From a bacterium (GTDB lineage Bacteria > RBG-13-66-14), in the NCBI GenBank assembly GCA_035528375.1, contig DATKYS010000048.1, forward strand, positions 1 through 40,641: DNA of 40,641 nt, read 5' to 3'. Under the pieces are notes generated by a model. That model ran no database searches, had not been told where the DNA came from, and worked only from the letters and a program-made list of their open reading frames with translations. The first letter of the stretch is position 1; each line of letters begins with the position of its first letter. Of this stretch, positions 23,963 to 32,247 are shown piece after piece. A program made the translations under genes and the position numbers.

Positions 23963-24002
23963 GGCGGGGACTGTCGGCTGAGCCGTAGTCCCCGCCGTTT
24001 TT
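23963..24002 (+). terminator. Terminator of the V-ATPase subunit D gene
   Basis: GGCGGGGACT (23963-23972) pairs with AGTCCCCGCC (23987-23996) around an inner CGGCTGAGCCG hairpin and is followed by TTTTT. It is partly built from the GTAGGGCGGG palindrome family. The remainder of the gap to 24483 holds a decayed GTAGGGGCCGACC hairpin (about 24068-24105) and CCCTC-type fragments; no gene is supported there. Confidence 0.75.
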
Positions 24003-24483
24003 CGTCGGCGGAATGGAGGCCGTGGGTCATCCAACGGTTTACCCTCACACATTGGCGCGTGGTTCCGTAGGGGCCGACCGACGGCGCGCCGTTCAGGTCG
24101 GTCCGCTTCTTTAAGGCAGCCCTCATCCCCATCCCTGTGCCTCGCAGGCCTCCCACAGGGAGAAGGGGGAACGAGTCACTGCCGGATGGACATTCAACGG
24201 CTCACCCTCACCATGCCCCTCCCCCTGAGAGAGAAAGGTAAAACCTCCCCGTCATTCACCCGGCGCCATCCGTGAGCCGTCGGCAAGCCCCGCCGGGGAT
24301 CGAAATCCCCCGCCACGCATCATCCGCGGCCGACCCAAAGGTAAGAGAACCTGCGGCTCCCTCTTCGTACTCTCCGAAATCGCCGACCTCGGCGCTCACT
24401 TGCGCCGGAAGCGCCAGACGACGGGGAAAATGGCAGCGCCGGGACGCTGGAGGCCCAGCGCGAATAGCGTGAGTCAACGGGGC

Positions 24484-24517
24484 AAAAAAAACGGCCGGAA
24501 ACCGACCGCTTTTTTTT
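24484..24517. terminator. Bidirectional terminator at the end of the vWA gene
   Basis: A run of eight A residues, the stem CGGCCGG/CCGACCG (one G-U pair) and a run of eight T residues make a symmetrical terminator. It should end the minus-strand vWA transcript 15 bases after its stop and could also stop rightward transcription. Confidence 0.8.
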
Positions 24518-24531
24518 GAGGGGAACGGGCG

Positions 24532-26352
24532 CTATTCGATGTACTCGATGGCCGTTATCTCGGCCTCGAAGGACCACTGGTTCTCGTCGCCCAGGCCGTT
24601 GTTCATGTAGTAGGAGGGGTCACCCTCGAGGTCGGCCAGGGAGCGCTGGGTCATGGTCGGGGCATCGGCGGAGCTGTCCAGCACGGAGAGGGATCCGGAG
24701 CGGAAAGCGATGGGGGCTTCCGCGCCCTCCTCACCCGAGGTGTCCTTGACGCCGGCGGCCAGCCAGACGGTCTCGCCCGTCCCGGCGGCCTCCTCGAGGC
24801 GGGCGAGCTGGCGGGCGTCGGTGACCGGTATCCAGTACACCTGATCGCCCTGGCGGACCTGGATGCGCGCCTGGGTGTGGCCCATGTCGTAGGTGACGCC
24901 TGAGCGACTGGCCACGTTGGACTGGACCACCTGGGTCACCAGCTTGTCGAGGTTGTTGTCCACACTCGTCTCGGTGCCGGAGACGGAGCCGGTGTACGCC
25001 CTCTCGGCCGCCTTGATATCGGCCCGGTCCCGTGTGTCGTCGGAAACCGAGGTCGGGGAAGCGGTAACGCCGCCGACGGCGCCGCCCGAGTGGTACGCCT
25101 CGGTATCCTTGTCCACCTCGCCCGCATCGAAAGCCTCCTCGGCCACGGTGGCCCGGGTCACGCCGATGTCGAACACCGATGTGTCCTCGTCTATGACGCC
25201 CGAATCCGCGAGCTCCCGGTGGACCGCCTCCTCATCGTAGACGTGGTCGCCCTCGTAGATGTAGCTCGCCACGCGGCCCGAGTCGTCCACGTAGGTCTTG
25301 CGGTAGGACAGGTACTCGAAGGAGCCGTTGGTCCCGAAGGCCACCTGCTTGAAGGAGTTCTCGCCGTAGGTGGAGAGGCCGGAGCAGCCGATGGCGAAGA
25401 TGGAGATGCCCCGGTCGTTGGCGTCCTCCACCGCGTCTTCCAGTGTGTAGAACTCGTCGGGGTACTCGTGGGGGCCGGCGTCGCCCAGAAGGAAGGCGAG
25501 CTTGGTCACCTCGCGGTCGGAGTCCCAGGAAAGCTCGTTGATGCCGTCGTCCAGGGCGCGGAAAACACTCTCCGGCTCGTCGCCGCCGCCGCCGGCGTAG
25601 ATGGCGTCTATGGCATCCTGGATCGCGAGGACGTCGTAGTTGAAGTCGGTGAGCTGGGTCACGTACGCGTCGCCCCGGTCGCGGTACTCGACGATGGCGA
25701 AGCGCACCGCGGGGGACGGGGTGCCCTGGGCGATGTTCACGGCGATTTTGCGCATCTCCTGCTTGACCACCTCGATCTCGTCGCCCATGGAGCCGGTGGT
25801 GTCCACGAAGAAGGCCACGTCCACGCGCGGCGCGCCGGAGTTGGGATCCACGAAGAGCACGGGGGTGTACCCCACGCCGTACCGCAGGGAGCGTATCTTG
25901 TCCACGAGCTGGTGGGAGACCAGGTCCACCATCTCGAAGACGCCGCCGGAGTCGGTCGTCTCGGCCCGCACGCCGCCGGCTATCTCCCCCGACTCCACGA
26001 AGAGGACCTGGGCGTCCAGCCGCATGCTCCCCTCGACCACCGTCAGGGAGCCCATGACCATCAGGTCCAGACCGAGGATGCGACCCAATTCGACGGCGGT
26101 GACGGGGTCGGTGATGCCGGAGCCCGACAGGGAGTGCTCGGCCAGGACCTCGTCCAGCCGCTCCCGCTCCACCACGGTCATGTCGGGCTGGTTGGCCAGG
26201 TCGGTCATCAGCATCTCGGCCATGCCGGTGGAGAGGTAATCGTAGGTGTCATCCGGCGCGGCGACGTCGAAGTAGAGCACGCCTATCCGCACGCCGGCCA
26301 GGACAGGCAGGGCCAGGAAACCGAGAAGCACAAACAAAAGAGCGTTACGCAT
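24532..26352 (-). CDS. Secreted CsgG/FlgO-like plus von Willebrand A domain protein
   Basis: This 606-residue exported protein has a signal peptide (residues 1-19). A CsgG/TolB-N-like domain follows (about 20-130: IGVLYFDVAAPDDTYDYLSTG, MTVVERERLDEVL, LGLDLMVMGSLTVVEG). A von Willebrand A domain then begins near 178, with the complete metal-ion site DTTGS at 184-188. The vWA half also shows FAIVEYRDRGD, LAFLLGDAGPHEYP and SIFAIGCSG. The C-terminal third, rich in Thr, Ser and Asp, is not recognised. The intact metal site suggests divalent-metal-dependent protein binding on the cell surface or in the periplasm. The ATG at 26352 has AGGAGG upstream. It is divergent from the BadF-type gene at 26476. 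Confidence 0.85.
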   Translation of the reverse strand: MRNALLFVLLGFLALPVLAGVRIGVLYFDVAAPDDTYDYLSTGMAEMLMTDLANQPDMTVVERERLDEVLAEHSLSGSGITDPVTAVELGRILGLDLMVMGSLTVVEGSMRLDAQVLFVESGEIAGGVRAETTDSGGVFEMVDLVSHQLVDKIRSLRYGVGYTPVLFVDPNSGAPRVDVAFFVDTTGSMGDEIEVVKQEMRKIAVNIAQGTPSPAVRFAIVEYRDRGDAYVTQLTDFNYDVLAIQDAIDAIYAGGGGDEPESVFRALDDGINELSWDSDREVTKLAFLLGDAGPHEYPDEFYTLEDAVEDANDRGISIFAIGCSGLSTYGENSFKQVAFGTNGSFEYLSYRKTYVDDSGRVASYIYEGDHVYDEEAVHRELADSGVIDEDTSVFDIGVTRATVAEEAFDAGEVDKDTEAYHSGGAVGGVTASPTSVSDDTRDRADIKAAERAYTGSVSGTETSVDNNLDKLVTQVVQSNVASRSGVTYDMGHTQARIQVRQGDQVYWIPVTDARQLARLEEAAGTGETVWLAAGVKDTSGEEGAEAPIAFRSGSLSVLDSSADAPTMTQRSLADLEGDPSYYMNNGLGDENQWSFEAEITAIEYIE

Positions 26353-26475
26353 GGTTCCTCCTGAGCTTCTTTCAAACCGAATGAGGGATTAAATAGTTAC
26401 GTCGTACCGTCCCGATGGGTTCCAGATGCATCCCGCAGCTTACCCTGAACAGGGGTAATATGTTAATCTACACCC

Positions 26476-27303
26476 GTGCCCGGAGGCAATACCCAGGCGA
26501 CGGCGGCCATCCATCTCGGCGTGGACGTCGGCTCGACGACCACCAAGGCGGTCGCGCTGGCGGACGGGGAGGTCGTCGGCCGGTCCCTGAGACCCACCGG
26601 CGAGGATTTTGCGTCCGCCGCCCGGGACGTCATCGCCGACGCGGCGGGCGGGAGACCTGGTTTCATCGTGGGCACCGGGTACGGCAGGCGGCTGGTCCCC
26701 GGGGCCGATCGGACGCTGACCGAGATAACCTGCCTCGCCCTGGGAGCCCGGGCCCTCGACCGTGACGCGGCGGCCTGCCTGGACATAGGCGGTCAGGACT
26801 CCAAGTTCCTCTGGCTGACACCCGACGGCCGTCCGGCGGGGTTCGCGCTGAACGACCGCTGCGCCGCCGGAACGGGCAGATTCCTGGAGCTGGCGGCGGC
26901 GAGGATTGGGCTGCGGCTCGAAGAATGGGAAACGGTCGGGCTCGACGAGGCGGGGGGGCTGGTCCTCTCGGCTACCTGCGGCGTCTTCGCCGAGAGCGAG
27001 TTGGTGGGTCACCTGGCGTCCGGGGTTAATCCCCGCTCCCTGGCCGCGGCGGCGGCGCTCTCCATCGCAGCGCGCATGTTGCCCCTGGCGGTCCAGGCGG
27101 GGCGTCCCGGGATGCCCGAGGACGGCGGGCTGGTCCTGGCGGGCGGCGTGTCCAACAACGCCCTGGTCGTGGCGGCGCTCCGCGGGGCCTTCACCGCCCT
27201 GGGGTTGCCGGTGCGGGTCCTGCCGGAACCGAGTCTTGCGGTCGCGTACGGCGCGGCCCTGGCCGCTGCACAACTTACTCCCACCGGGAAGGAGCCGGAG
27301 TGA
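26476..27303 (+). CDS. BadF/BadG/HgdC-type activator ATPase
   Basis: This 275-residue protein of the ASKHA superfamily resembles the 2-hydroxyacyl-CoA dehydratase or benzoyl-CoA reductase activators, which couple ATP hydrolysis to low-potential electron transfer from a [4Fe-4S] cluster held between two subunits. Phosphate motifs are GVDVGSTTTKAV and LDIGGQDSK; the cluster ligands are Cys129 in NDRCAAGTGRF and Cys168 in SATCGVFAESE; adenosine motif LAGGVSNN follows. All key residues are intact. No dehydratase or reductase subunit is adjacent, so the partner is unknown. Stand-alone family members also occur in anaerobes. The GTG start lacks a clear ribosome binding site and lies about 15 bases after TAATAT, so the message may be nearly leaderless. 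It overlaps the lipoprotein gene by four bases. Confidence 0.9.
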   Translation: MPGGNTQATAAIHLGVDVGSTTTKAVALADGEVVGRSLRPTGEDFASAARDVIADAAGGRPGFIVGTGYGRRLVPGADRTLTEITCLALGARALDRDAAACLDIGGQDSKFLWLTPDGRPAGFALNDRCAAGTGRFLELAAARIGLRLEEWETVGLDEAGGLVLSATCGVFAESELVGHLASGVNPRSLAAAAALSIAARMLPLAVQAGRPGMPEDGGLVLAGGVSNNALVVAALRGAFTALGLPVRVLPEPSLAVAYGAALAAAQLTPTGKEPE

Positions 27304-28208
27304 AAAAACTGCTCATCCCCCTGTCCATCGCCCTGGCCGTAATCGTGGGCTGCGGACCCAGCGTCAACCCCCACATCCAACTGGCGGGGAAGATAATCTA
27401 CGCGACGGAGTACGAGGGCGGAATCCACGTCATGCGGATAGACCCCCAGGGCGAGCACCGTGAGGCGCTCACCAACCCGGAGACCATCCGCGGCGCCAGC
27501 TCCTTCTTCGACGCCTGCCTGCTCCCCGACGGGGAGAGCTTCGTGGCCGTGGCCAATATCTACGGTAACTACGAGCTTGTGCTGGTAGAGCCCGGTTCCC
27601 CGCCCAAGGTCACCCAACTCACCCACAACAAGGCGCGGGACATCTCGCCCTCGGTGACCCCCGACGGGCGGTACGTTGTGTACGCCTCCGATCCCGGCGG
27701 CGACCTGGAGCTATTCAAGCTCGATCTGGAGGACCTGGACGCCGAACCGGAGCGCCTGACACACTCCAGGTCCAACGACACCGACCCGGCGGTCCGGCCC
27801 GACGGACGCTTCGTCGCCTTCGTGAGCGACCGGCAGGGCGCCTACGACCTCTACGCCGTTGACCTGACCGATGTGGAGCCGCTGCGGCGCCTGACCGACG
27901 AGTACGGCGACGTTTCCAAACCCAGCTTCTCGGCCGACGGGAAGTACGTCATCTACGAGTTGATGATCCACGGGAACCCCGAGATAGCTTACTGTAACTT
28001 CGACTCCCCCACCGAGCACGGTACGATCATCGAGAGCGACGAGTGGAACGAGTACTCGCCCTGCTTCTCCCCCGACGGGGATTACATCTGCGTCGTGAGC
28101 GACCGGGAGGGCACCAGCGACCTGTGCATCTTCACCTTCTCGGGGGACTTCATCCGCCGGGTGACGAGCACCCCGGAGTTCGACACCGACGTGTCCTGGA
28201 CGCGGTGA
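27300..28208 (+). CDS. TolB-like PD40 beta-propeller lipoprotein
   Basis: This 302-residue lipoprotein has a signal peptide ending in a lipobox (IVGC, Cys18), then about six PD40-type blades, for example VTPDGRYVVYASDPGGDLELF, VRPDGRFVAFVSDRQG, FSADGKYVIYE and FSPDGDYICVVSDREG. It resembles TolB but lacks the TolB N-terminal domain, so it is probably a periplasm-facing propeller anchored in a membrane. The GTG start overlaps the activator stop (GTGA), with AAGGAG just upstream. rsmG begins four bases after its stop. The coupling to a cytoplasmic activator ATPase is unexplained. Confidence 0.85.
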   Translation: MKKLLIPLSIALAVIVGCGPSVNPHIQLAGKIIYATEYEGGIHVMRIDPQGEHREALTNPETIRGASSFFDACLLPDGESFVAVANIYGNYELVLVEPGSPPKVTQLTHNKARDISPSVTPDGRYVVYASDPGGDLELFKLDLEDLDAEPERLTHSRSNDTDPAVRPDGRFVAFVSDRQGAYDLYAVDLTDVEPLRRLTDEYGDVSKPSFSADGKYVIYELMIHGNPEIAYCNFDSPTEHGTIIESDEWNEYSPCFSPDGDYICVVSDREGTSDLCIFTFSGDFIRRVTSTPEFDTDVSWTR

Positions 28209-28212
28209 CACG

Positions 28213-28902
28213 GTGGACTTTTCGCTCCCAGCTGTGCTAGACTCGCCGCGTTTCAGTCGCGCCCTCGAGGTCGTCGAGAGCGTGGTGACCGTTCCCGAGT
28301 CGGGGACGCTCGTCGAATTCCTGGAGCTCCTCGTCCGGTGGAATCGCCGGATCAATCTGGTTTCCCGCGCCAGCGATCCCACGGACCTCCTCGCCGACGC
28401 CCTGGTTGATGCCGCCGCGCTGACCCGGATTCTCGAGACCGGCGACGGAACCGAGCGAAGCGAGCTACGCCCCCGGCGAACGGTGGCCGACCTCGGGGCC
28501 GGAGCCGGACTTCTATCCGTCGCCCTCGCTCTTTTAGCACCCGGTTTAGACCTGGTGCTGGTCGAGTCCAACACGCGCAAGGCCGGCTTCCTGCGGCGGG
28601 TGGCGGCGCTCCTGGCCGACCGGGGGACCGGCGGTTTCGAGGTCGAGGACGCCCGTCTGGAGGAGCTCGAGGAGGGTCCGCGTAGACATCGTCTCTGGCG
28701 GGCCGCCTTCTCCCGGGCCGTCTGGCCTCCCGAAGAGGGGTGGGGGAGGGCGGCTCCCCATCTAATTCCGGGGGGCCTCTACATCGCCCTCACCGGACCG
28801 GACGCAACCGCGCCCCAGGGGTGGAGCCGGTCGAGCTACGCCGACCTCTTCCCCCATCCCGAGGGCTACAGCTCCCGCAGACTTCTGTGGCGATACAAAT
28901 GA
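28213..28902 (+). CDS. rsmG: 16S rRNA (guanine527-N7)-methyltransferase RsmG
   Basis: This 229-residue enzyme methylates G527 of 16S rRNA using S-adenosylmethionine. Motif I is VADLGAGAGLLS, followed by LVLVESNTRKAGFLRR and a late FSRAVWPP segment; the upstream LVRWNRRINLVSR is typical of the family. An insertion TERSELRPRRT just before motif I is encoded by a 31-bp DNA element also present in parB in another frame. The gene order rsmG-parA-parB is widely conserved near replication origins. The GTG start is four bases after the preceding stop, and the TGA stop overlaps the parA ATG. The C-terminal half is somewhat short. Confidence 0.92.
   Translation: MDFSLPAVLDSPRFSRALEVVESVVTVPESGTLVEFLELLVRWNRRINLVSRASDPTDLLADALVDAAALTRILETGDGTERSELRPRRTVADLGAGAGLLSVALALLAPGLDLVLVESNTRKAGFLRRVAALLADRGTGGFEVEDARLEELEEGPRRHRLWRAAFSRAVWPPEEGWGRAAPHLIPGGLYIALTGPDATAPQGWSRSSYADLFPHPEGYSSRRLLWRYK
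28450..28480. repeat. Intragenic 31-bp element, copy in rsmG
   Basis: ACCGAGCGAAGCGAGCTACG (28450-28469) continues with CCCCCGGCGAA to 28480. It contains the partial palindrome GAGCGAAGCGAGC and matches 30409-30439 in parB at 28 of 31 positions. Here the codon phase reads TERSELRPRR. A shorter relative (GCGAAGCGAGCT) lies in the intergenic gap near 10783-10796. Confidence 0.7.
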
Positions 28903-29681
28903 GCCGACGGATAGCCATCGCCAACCAGAAGGGCGGAGTGGGCAAGACCACCACCGCCATCAACCTCGGGGCCTCCCTGGCCGCCGCGGGCCGGCGTGTG
29001 CTCATCGTGGACACCGACCCCCAGGGGAACGCCGCCTCGGGATTGGGCGTCTTCGAGAGGGATTCCAGGCCCACCGTTCTCGACGCCCTCCTGAATCGAG
29101 CCGACCTGGAGGAAACGATCCGGCCCACCGACTCCGACTGCCTCTTCATCTCCCCCAGCGTCCCCGAGATGATCGGCCTCGAGCGCGACCTCTTGCACGC
29201 GAAGGACGCGCCCTACCGGCTTTCCAAGTCGGTGAACCGGCTCACCGATTTCGATTTCATCCTCTTCGACTGCCCCCCGTCGCTCGGCATACTGACCCTC
29301 AACGCCCTGTTGGCGGCGCAGAGCATCCTGATCCCGGTCCAGGCCGAGTACTACGCCCTGGAGGGCCTGACCCAGCTCCTGCGGGCGGTGGAGTACGTTC
29401 AGAAACGCCTCGGTCACCCCCTTGAGATAGAGGGCTTTTTGCTGACGATGGGGGATTCGCGGACGCGCCTCGCCGCCGATGTGGAGGCCGAGGTCCGCAG
29501 GCACTTCAAGGACAAGGTTTACCGGACCATCATCCCGCGCAACGTGCGGCTTTCCGAGGCGCCCAGCCGCGGGATGCCGGTCATCGAGTACGCCCTCGCG
29601 AGCAAGGGCTCCCAGAGTTACATCGCGCTGGCCCGGGAGCTGATGCTTCAACCTGCGCGGCTCGCCGAGGGGGCGCGATGA
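28899..29681 (+). CDS. parA: Chromosome partitioning ATPase ParA (Soj)
   Basis: This 260-residue ATPase drives chromosome origin segregation together with ParB. The deviant Walker A is KGGVGKTTT (residues 11-19), with DTDPQGNAASGLG and FDCPPSLGILTLNA as further nucleotide-binding motifs, and the late VRLSEAPSRGMP segment diagnostic for chromosomal ParA. The ATG at 28899 overlaps the rsmG stop; longer frames upstream are shadows of rsmG. The stop overlaps parB by four bases. Length is typical of the small chromosomal type, without a DNA-binding N-terminal domain. Confidence 0.97.
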   Translation: MSRRIAIANQKGGVGKTTTAINLGASLAAAGRRVLIVDTDPQGNAASGLGVFERDSRPTVLDALLNRADLEETIRPTDSDCLFISPSVPEMIGLERDLLHAKDAPYRLSKSVNRLTDFDFILFDCPPSLGILTLNALLAAQSILIPVQAEYYALEGLTQLLRAVEYVQKRLGHPLEIEGFLLTMGDSRTRLAADVEAEVRRHFKDKVYRTIIPRNVRLSEAPSRGMPVIEYALASKGSQSYIALARELMLQPARLAEGAR

Positions 29682-30625
29682 GCCCCCGGGACCCCAAGCG
29701 CGGTCTGGCCCGCGGTCTGGACGACCTCCTGGGCGACCTGGCCGATACGACCCCGGGACGGCGAGCCGTGCCGGCCGAGGGAGAGGTGGAGCTCGACCGG
29801 ATCGAGCCGAATCCCCTCCAGCCGCGCCGGCACTTCCCCCCCGAGAGCCTGGAGGGGCTGGCCTCCTCGATCAAGGCCCAGGGCCTCCTCCAGCCGATTC
29901 TGGTCCGGCCCAAAGAGGGCGAGGAGGGCCGTTATCAGGTCATCGCCGGCGAAAGGCGCCTGCGGGCCGCGAGGATGGCCGGTCTCGAGCGGGTTCCGGT
30001 CATCGTCCGCGCCGTGGACGACCGTAACGCGCTCACCCTGACCCTGCTGGAGAACCTCCAGCGGGAGGACCTGCGGCCCATCGAGCTGGCCCAGGGGTTG
30101 AAGGAGCTGGTCGAGCGGTTCGGCCTCACCCAGGTCGAGCTGGCGCGGGGGCTCGGTGTCTCCCGGGAGCAAGTCTCCAACACCCTGAGACTTTTGAAGC
30201 TGCCGGAGAAGGTCCGGGAACTGCTGGACGCGGGGCTCATCACCCCGGGGCACGGGAGGCTCCTGGCCTCCCTGGACTCCCCAGAGATGGCGCAGGCCCT
30301 GGGCGAGCTGGTCGTGGAGAGGGACCTGACCGTCCGCGAGCTGGAGATGCTCATCGCCGATCAGGCGGCGGTCGAGATTCCGACCGAGCCCGGAAGCGGG
30401 GTAAAAAAACCGAGCGAAGCGAGCTATGCCCCTGGCAAATCGTCGGAACCCCGGCGGGCGGCGTCGGTCAAGGACCCAGACCTCGTCCTCTTCGAGGAGG
30501 AACTCCAGCGCCGGATCGGCACCCAGGTGAAGATCCGCCACCTCAAGTCGGGGCGCGGGCGGATAATCATCGAGTACTACTCCCCCGACGAGCTGGCAGG
30601 AATCATCGAGAAGCTGACCGGGTAA
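29678..30625 (+). CDS. parB: Chromosome partitioning protein ParB (Spo0J)
   Basis: This 315-residue CTP-dependent clamp binds parS sites and stimulates ParA. The N-domain shows IEPNPLQPRRHF, the ParB box VIAGERRLRAAR and LLENLQREDL; the helix-turn-helix region has LTQVELARGLGVSREQVSNTLRLL and ITPGHGRLLA; the C-terminal dimerisation region starts near LFEEELQRRIGTQVKI. The linker before it is basic and contains a 31-bp DNA element (30409-30439) shared with rsmG. Translation is coupled to parA by an ATGA overlap. I see no perfect parS site nearby; the best partial match in the window is at 3705-3720, inside lptA. Confidence 0.97.
   Translation: MSPRDPKRGLARGLDDLLGDLADTTPGRRAVPAEGEVELDRIEPNPLQPRRHFPPESLEGLASSIKAQGLLQPILVRPKEGEEGRYQVIAGERRLRAARMAGLERVPVIVRAVDDRNALTLTLLENLQREDLRPIELAQGLKELVERFGLTQVELARGLGVSREQVSNTLRLLKLPEKVRELLDAGLITPGHGRLLASLDSPEMAQALGELVVERDLTVRELEMLIADQAAVEIPTEPGSGVKKPSEASYAPGKSSEPRRAASVKDPDLVLFEEELQRRIGTQVKIRHLKSGRGRIIIEYYSPDELAGIIEKLTG
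30409..30439. repeat. Intragenic 31-bp element, copy in parB
   Basis: ACCGAGCGAAGCGAGCTATG (30409-30428) followed by CCCCTGGCAAA matches the rsmG element at 28 of 31 positions. Here the codon phase is shifted, so the same DNA reads PSEASYAPGK, in the flexible linker before the dimerisation domain. Sharing at DNA level but not protein level points to insertion of a DNA element. Confidence 0.7.
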
Positions 30626-30630
30626 TAACC

Positions 30631-30700
30631 CGTAGGGGCGACCGGTAGGACGAGTCCTCCACGGTCGCCCGCGGGCGGGTGTGGACACCCGCCCCTACGG
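30631..30700. repeat. Composite palindromic repeat after parB
   Basis: CGTAGGGGCGACCG, an inner AGGACGAGTCCT mini-palindrome (30647-30658), CGGTCGCCC, then GGGCGGGTGTGGACACCCGCC and CCCTACG form two adjacent hairpins between GTAGGGGC ends. The layout matches 16350-16404 and 22739-22793, and the AGGACGAGTCCT core recurs at 32888-32899. It separates parB from the M23 gene and may act as a terminator. Confidence 0.75.
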
Positions 30701-30751
30701 CGTTTCGTTAAGGGATGCACATCCCGGGCGCTCTCGCGTGCGCCAACCACA

Positions 30752-31642
30752 TTGGGTAAAAAGCAGCCAGAATGGGAAATCCACATCATCCCCCGTTCGA
30801 CGGGGAGGCACAGGATTTTCCGGCTCACCGAGCTGAAGAGGAGGGCCCTTTTAATCGGCGCCTCCCTGGTGACCTTCATCGCCTTCGCCGCCATCGTCAT
30901 CACCGTTCTTCTATCCTTCGGGATCACCCTGGGGATGGACCAGTTCAACTTCGTCGAGCTCAAACGCCTGCGGGTGGAGAACGAAGAGCTCCGGGGGGAG
31001 CTGACGTTAATCGTCGACCTCGAACGCGAGGTGACCCTGGGCGAGGAGATAGTCAGCCGCCTGCGCGGGATGCTGGGGATTGACCTTGCCGAGGAGCGGC
31101 GCGCGGAGGCGGAGAGGATACTCACCTCGGCGGTGCCCTACGTGCCCGGCGAGGAACCGGAAGCGCTGGAGCTGACCGGCGAGGCGGCGACCTACGCCCC
31201 GACCGGCCCGGCGGCGGGGAGGACCAGCGAGCTGGCGGCTTACGTGGCCAGGGCGGCGGTCCAGGGACTGTCCACACCCCGGGGCTGGCCGCTTCGGGGC
31301 TGGATCACGCGGGGGTTCGTCCCCGCCGGGGACTCGAAGCACGCCGGAATAGACATCGCCTGCGACGAGGGGAGGCCTGTCTCCGCCACGGCGGCCGGAG
31401 TGGTCGTCTTCGCCTCCGAGGACAGGCATTACGGACTGAAGGTCGTCATCAGCCACGACTCCGGGTACACCACCACCTACGGTCACAACTCCAAACTCCT
31501 GGTCCAGGTCGGAGACACGGTGGAGAGGGGACAGCACATCGCTCTTTCCGGCAACACAGGCGCCAGCACGAGCCCCCACCTGCACTACGAGATACGGCGG
31601 GACGACATCCCCATAGATCCCACGCCGTTTTTAGAGGAATAG
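30752..31642 (+). CDS. Membrane-anchored M23 family peptidase
   Basis: This 296-residue protein is an LytM-type peptidoglycan endopeptidase or its regulator. A cytoplasmic basic N-terminus is followed by one membrane helix (about residues 31-58), a coiled coil (about 68-125) and the M23 domain. The zinc ligands appear intact: His197 and Asp201 in HAGID, and HLH at 276-278 in SPHLHYE, with YGHNS before them, so catalysis is likely. The start is TTG at 30752 with no good ribosome binding site, so it is uncertain. The bactofilin gene follows after 45 bases. M23 peptidases and bactofilins often pair in cell-shape modules. Confidence 0.9.
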   Translation: MGKKQPEWEIHIIPRSTGRHRIFRLTELKRRALLIGASLVTFIAFAAIVITVLLSFGITLGMDQFNFVELKRLRVENEELRGELTLIVDLEREVTLGEEIVSRLRGMLGIDLAEERRAEAERILTSAVPYVPGEEPEALELTGEAATYAPTGPAAGRTSELAAYVARAAVQGLSTPRGWPLRGWITRGFVPAGDSKHAGIDIACDEGRPVSATAAGVVVFASEDRHYGLKVVISHDSGYTTTYGHNSKLLVQVGDTVERGQHIALSGNTGASTSPHLHYEIRRDDIPIDPTPFLEE

Positions 31643-31687
31643 TTTTTTCAACGAGTTACGGCAGCCATCCCAGTAAAGCGAGGCCTG

Positions 31688-32182
31688 ATGACCAAAGAAG
31701 AGAAAAAGTATGACCGCGGATCCTCCGGCGTGCACTCCATCGTCGGCGAGGGCACCATCTTCGAGGGCAACATCTCCGTCCAGGGCAGCCTCCGCATTGA
31801 CGGCATCTTCAAGGGCACCATCAAGTGCGACGCCTTCTACGTGGGGCGCTCCGCCGAGGTCACGGCCGAGGTGGAGGCCAACCGCAGCGTCATCGGCGGG
31901 AAGATCCACGGCAACCTGGTTTCGCCCATGTCCGCCGAGATCGAGGAGACCGCGGAGATAATCGGCGACGTGCGCACCGAGTCGCTGACCATCACGGAGA
32001 AGGCGATCGTCCACGGTTTCATAGACATGGGCAAGTCCGAGGGGTACAAGAACCGCCTCGCGTCTCTGGGCAACCTGGCCAAACCGGGGGGCGGCGGCGG
32101 AGAGAAGGGCAGGGTCGAACCCAGGCCGGAGCCCAGGCCCGAGTCGAACTTCCCCCACCGGCCCCCCGAGGCGAAGAAGTAG
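31688..32182 (+). CDS. Bactofilin
   Basis: This 164-residue protein polymerises into cytoskeletal filaments at the membrane. The beta-helical core (about residues 14-118) shows the family pattern SIVGEGTIFEGNISVQGSL, IDGIFKGTIKC and VIGGKIHGNLVSP, flanked by a short N-terminus and a long Gly/Pro/Glu-rich disordered tail (KPGGGGGEKGRVEPRPEP). The ATG at 31688 has GAGG five bases upstream. It directly follows the M23 peptidase and lies near parAB; in Myxococcus, bactofilins help position ParABS, so the grouping may be functional here, which is inference. Confidence 0.95.
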   Translation: MTKEEKKYDRGSSGVHSIVGEGTIFEGNISVQGSLRIDGIFKGTIKCDAFYVGRSAEVTAEVEANRSVIGGKIHGNLVSPMSAEIEETAEIIGDVRTESLTITEKAIVHGFIDMGKSEGYKNRLASLGNLAKPGGGGGEKGRVEPRPEPRPESNFPHRPPEAKK

Positions 32183-32247
32183 CGCGGATCCAATTCAAAC
32201 GAACGACCGGCAGGGCGGCGGCGGCGCGCGCCTTCCGGCGGTGTGGG

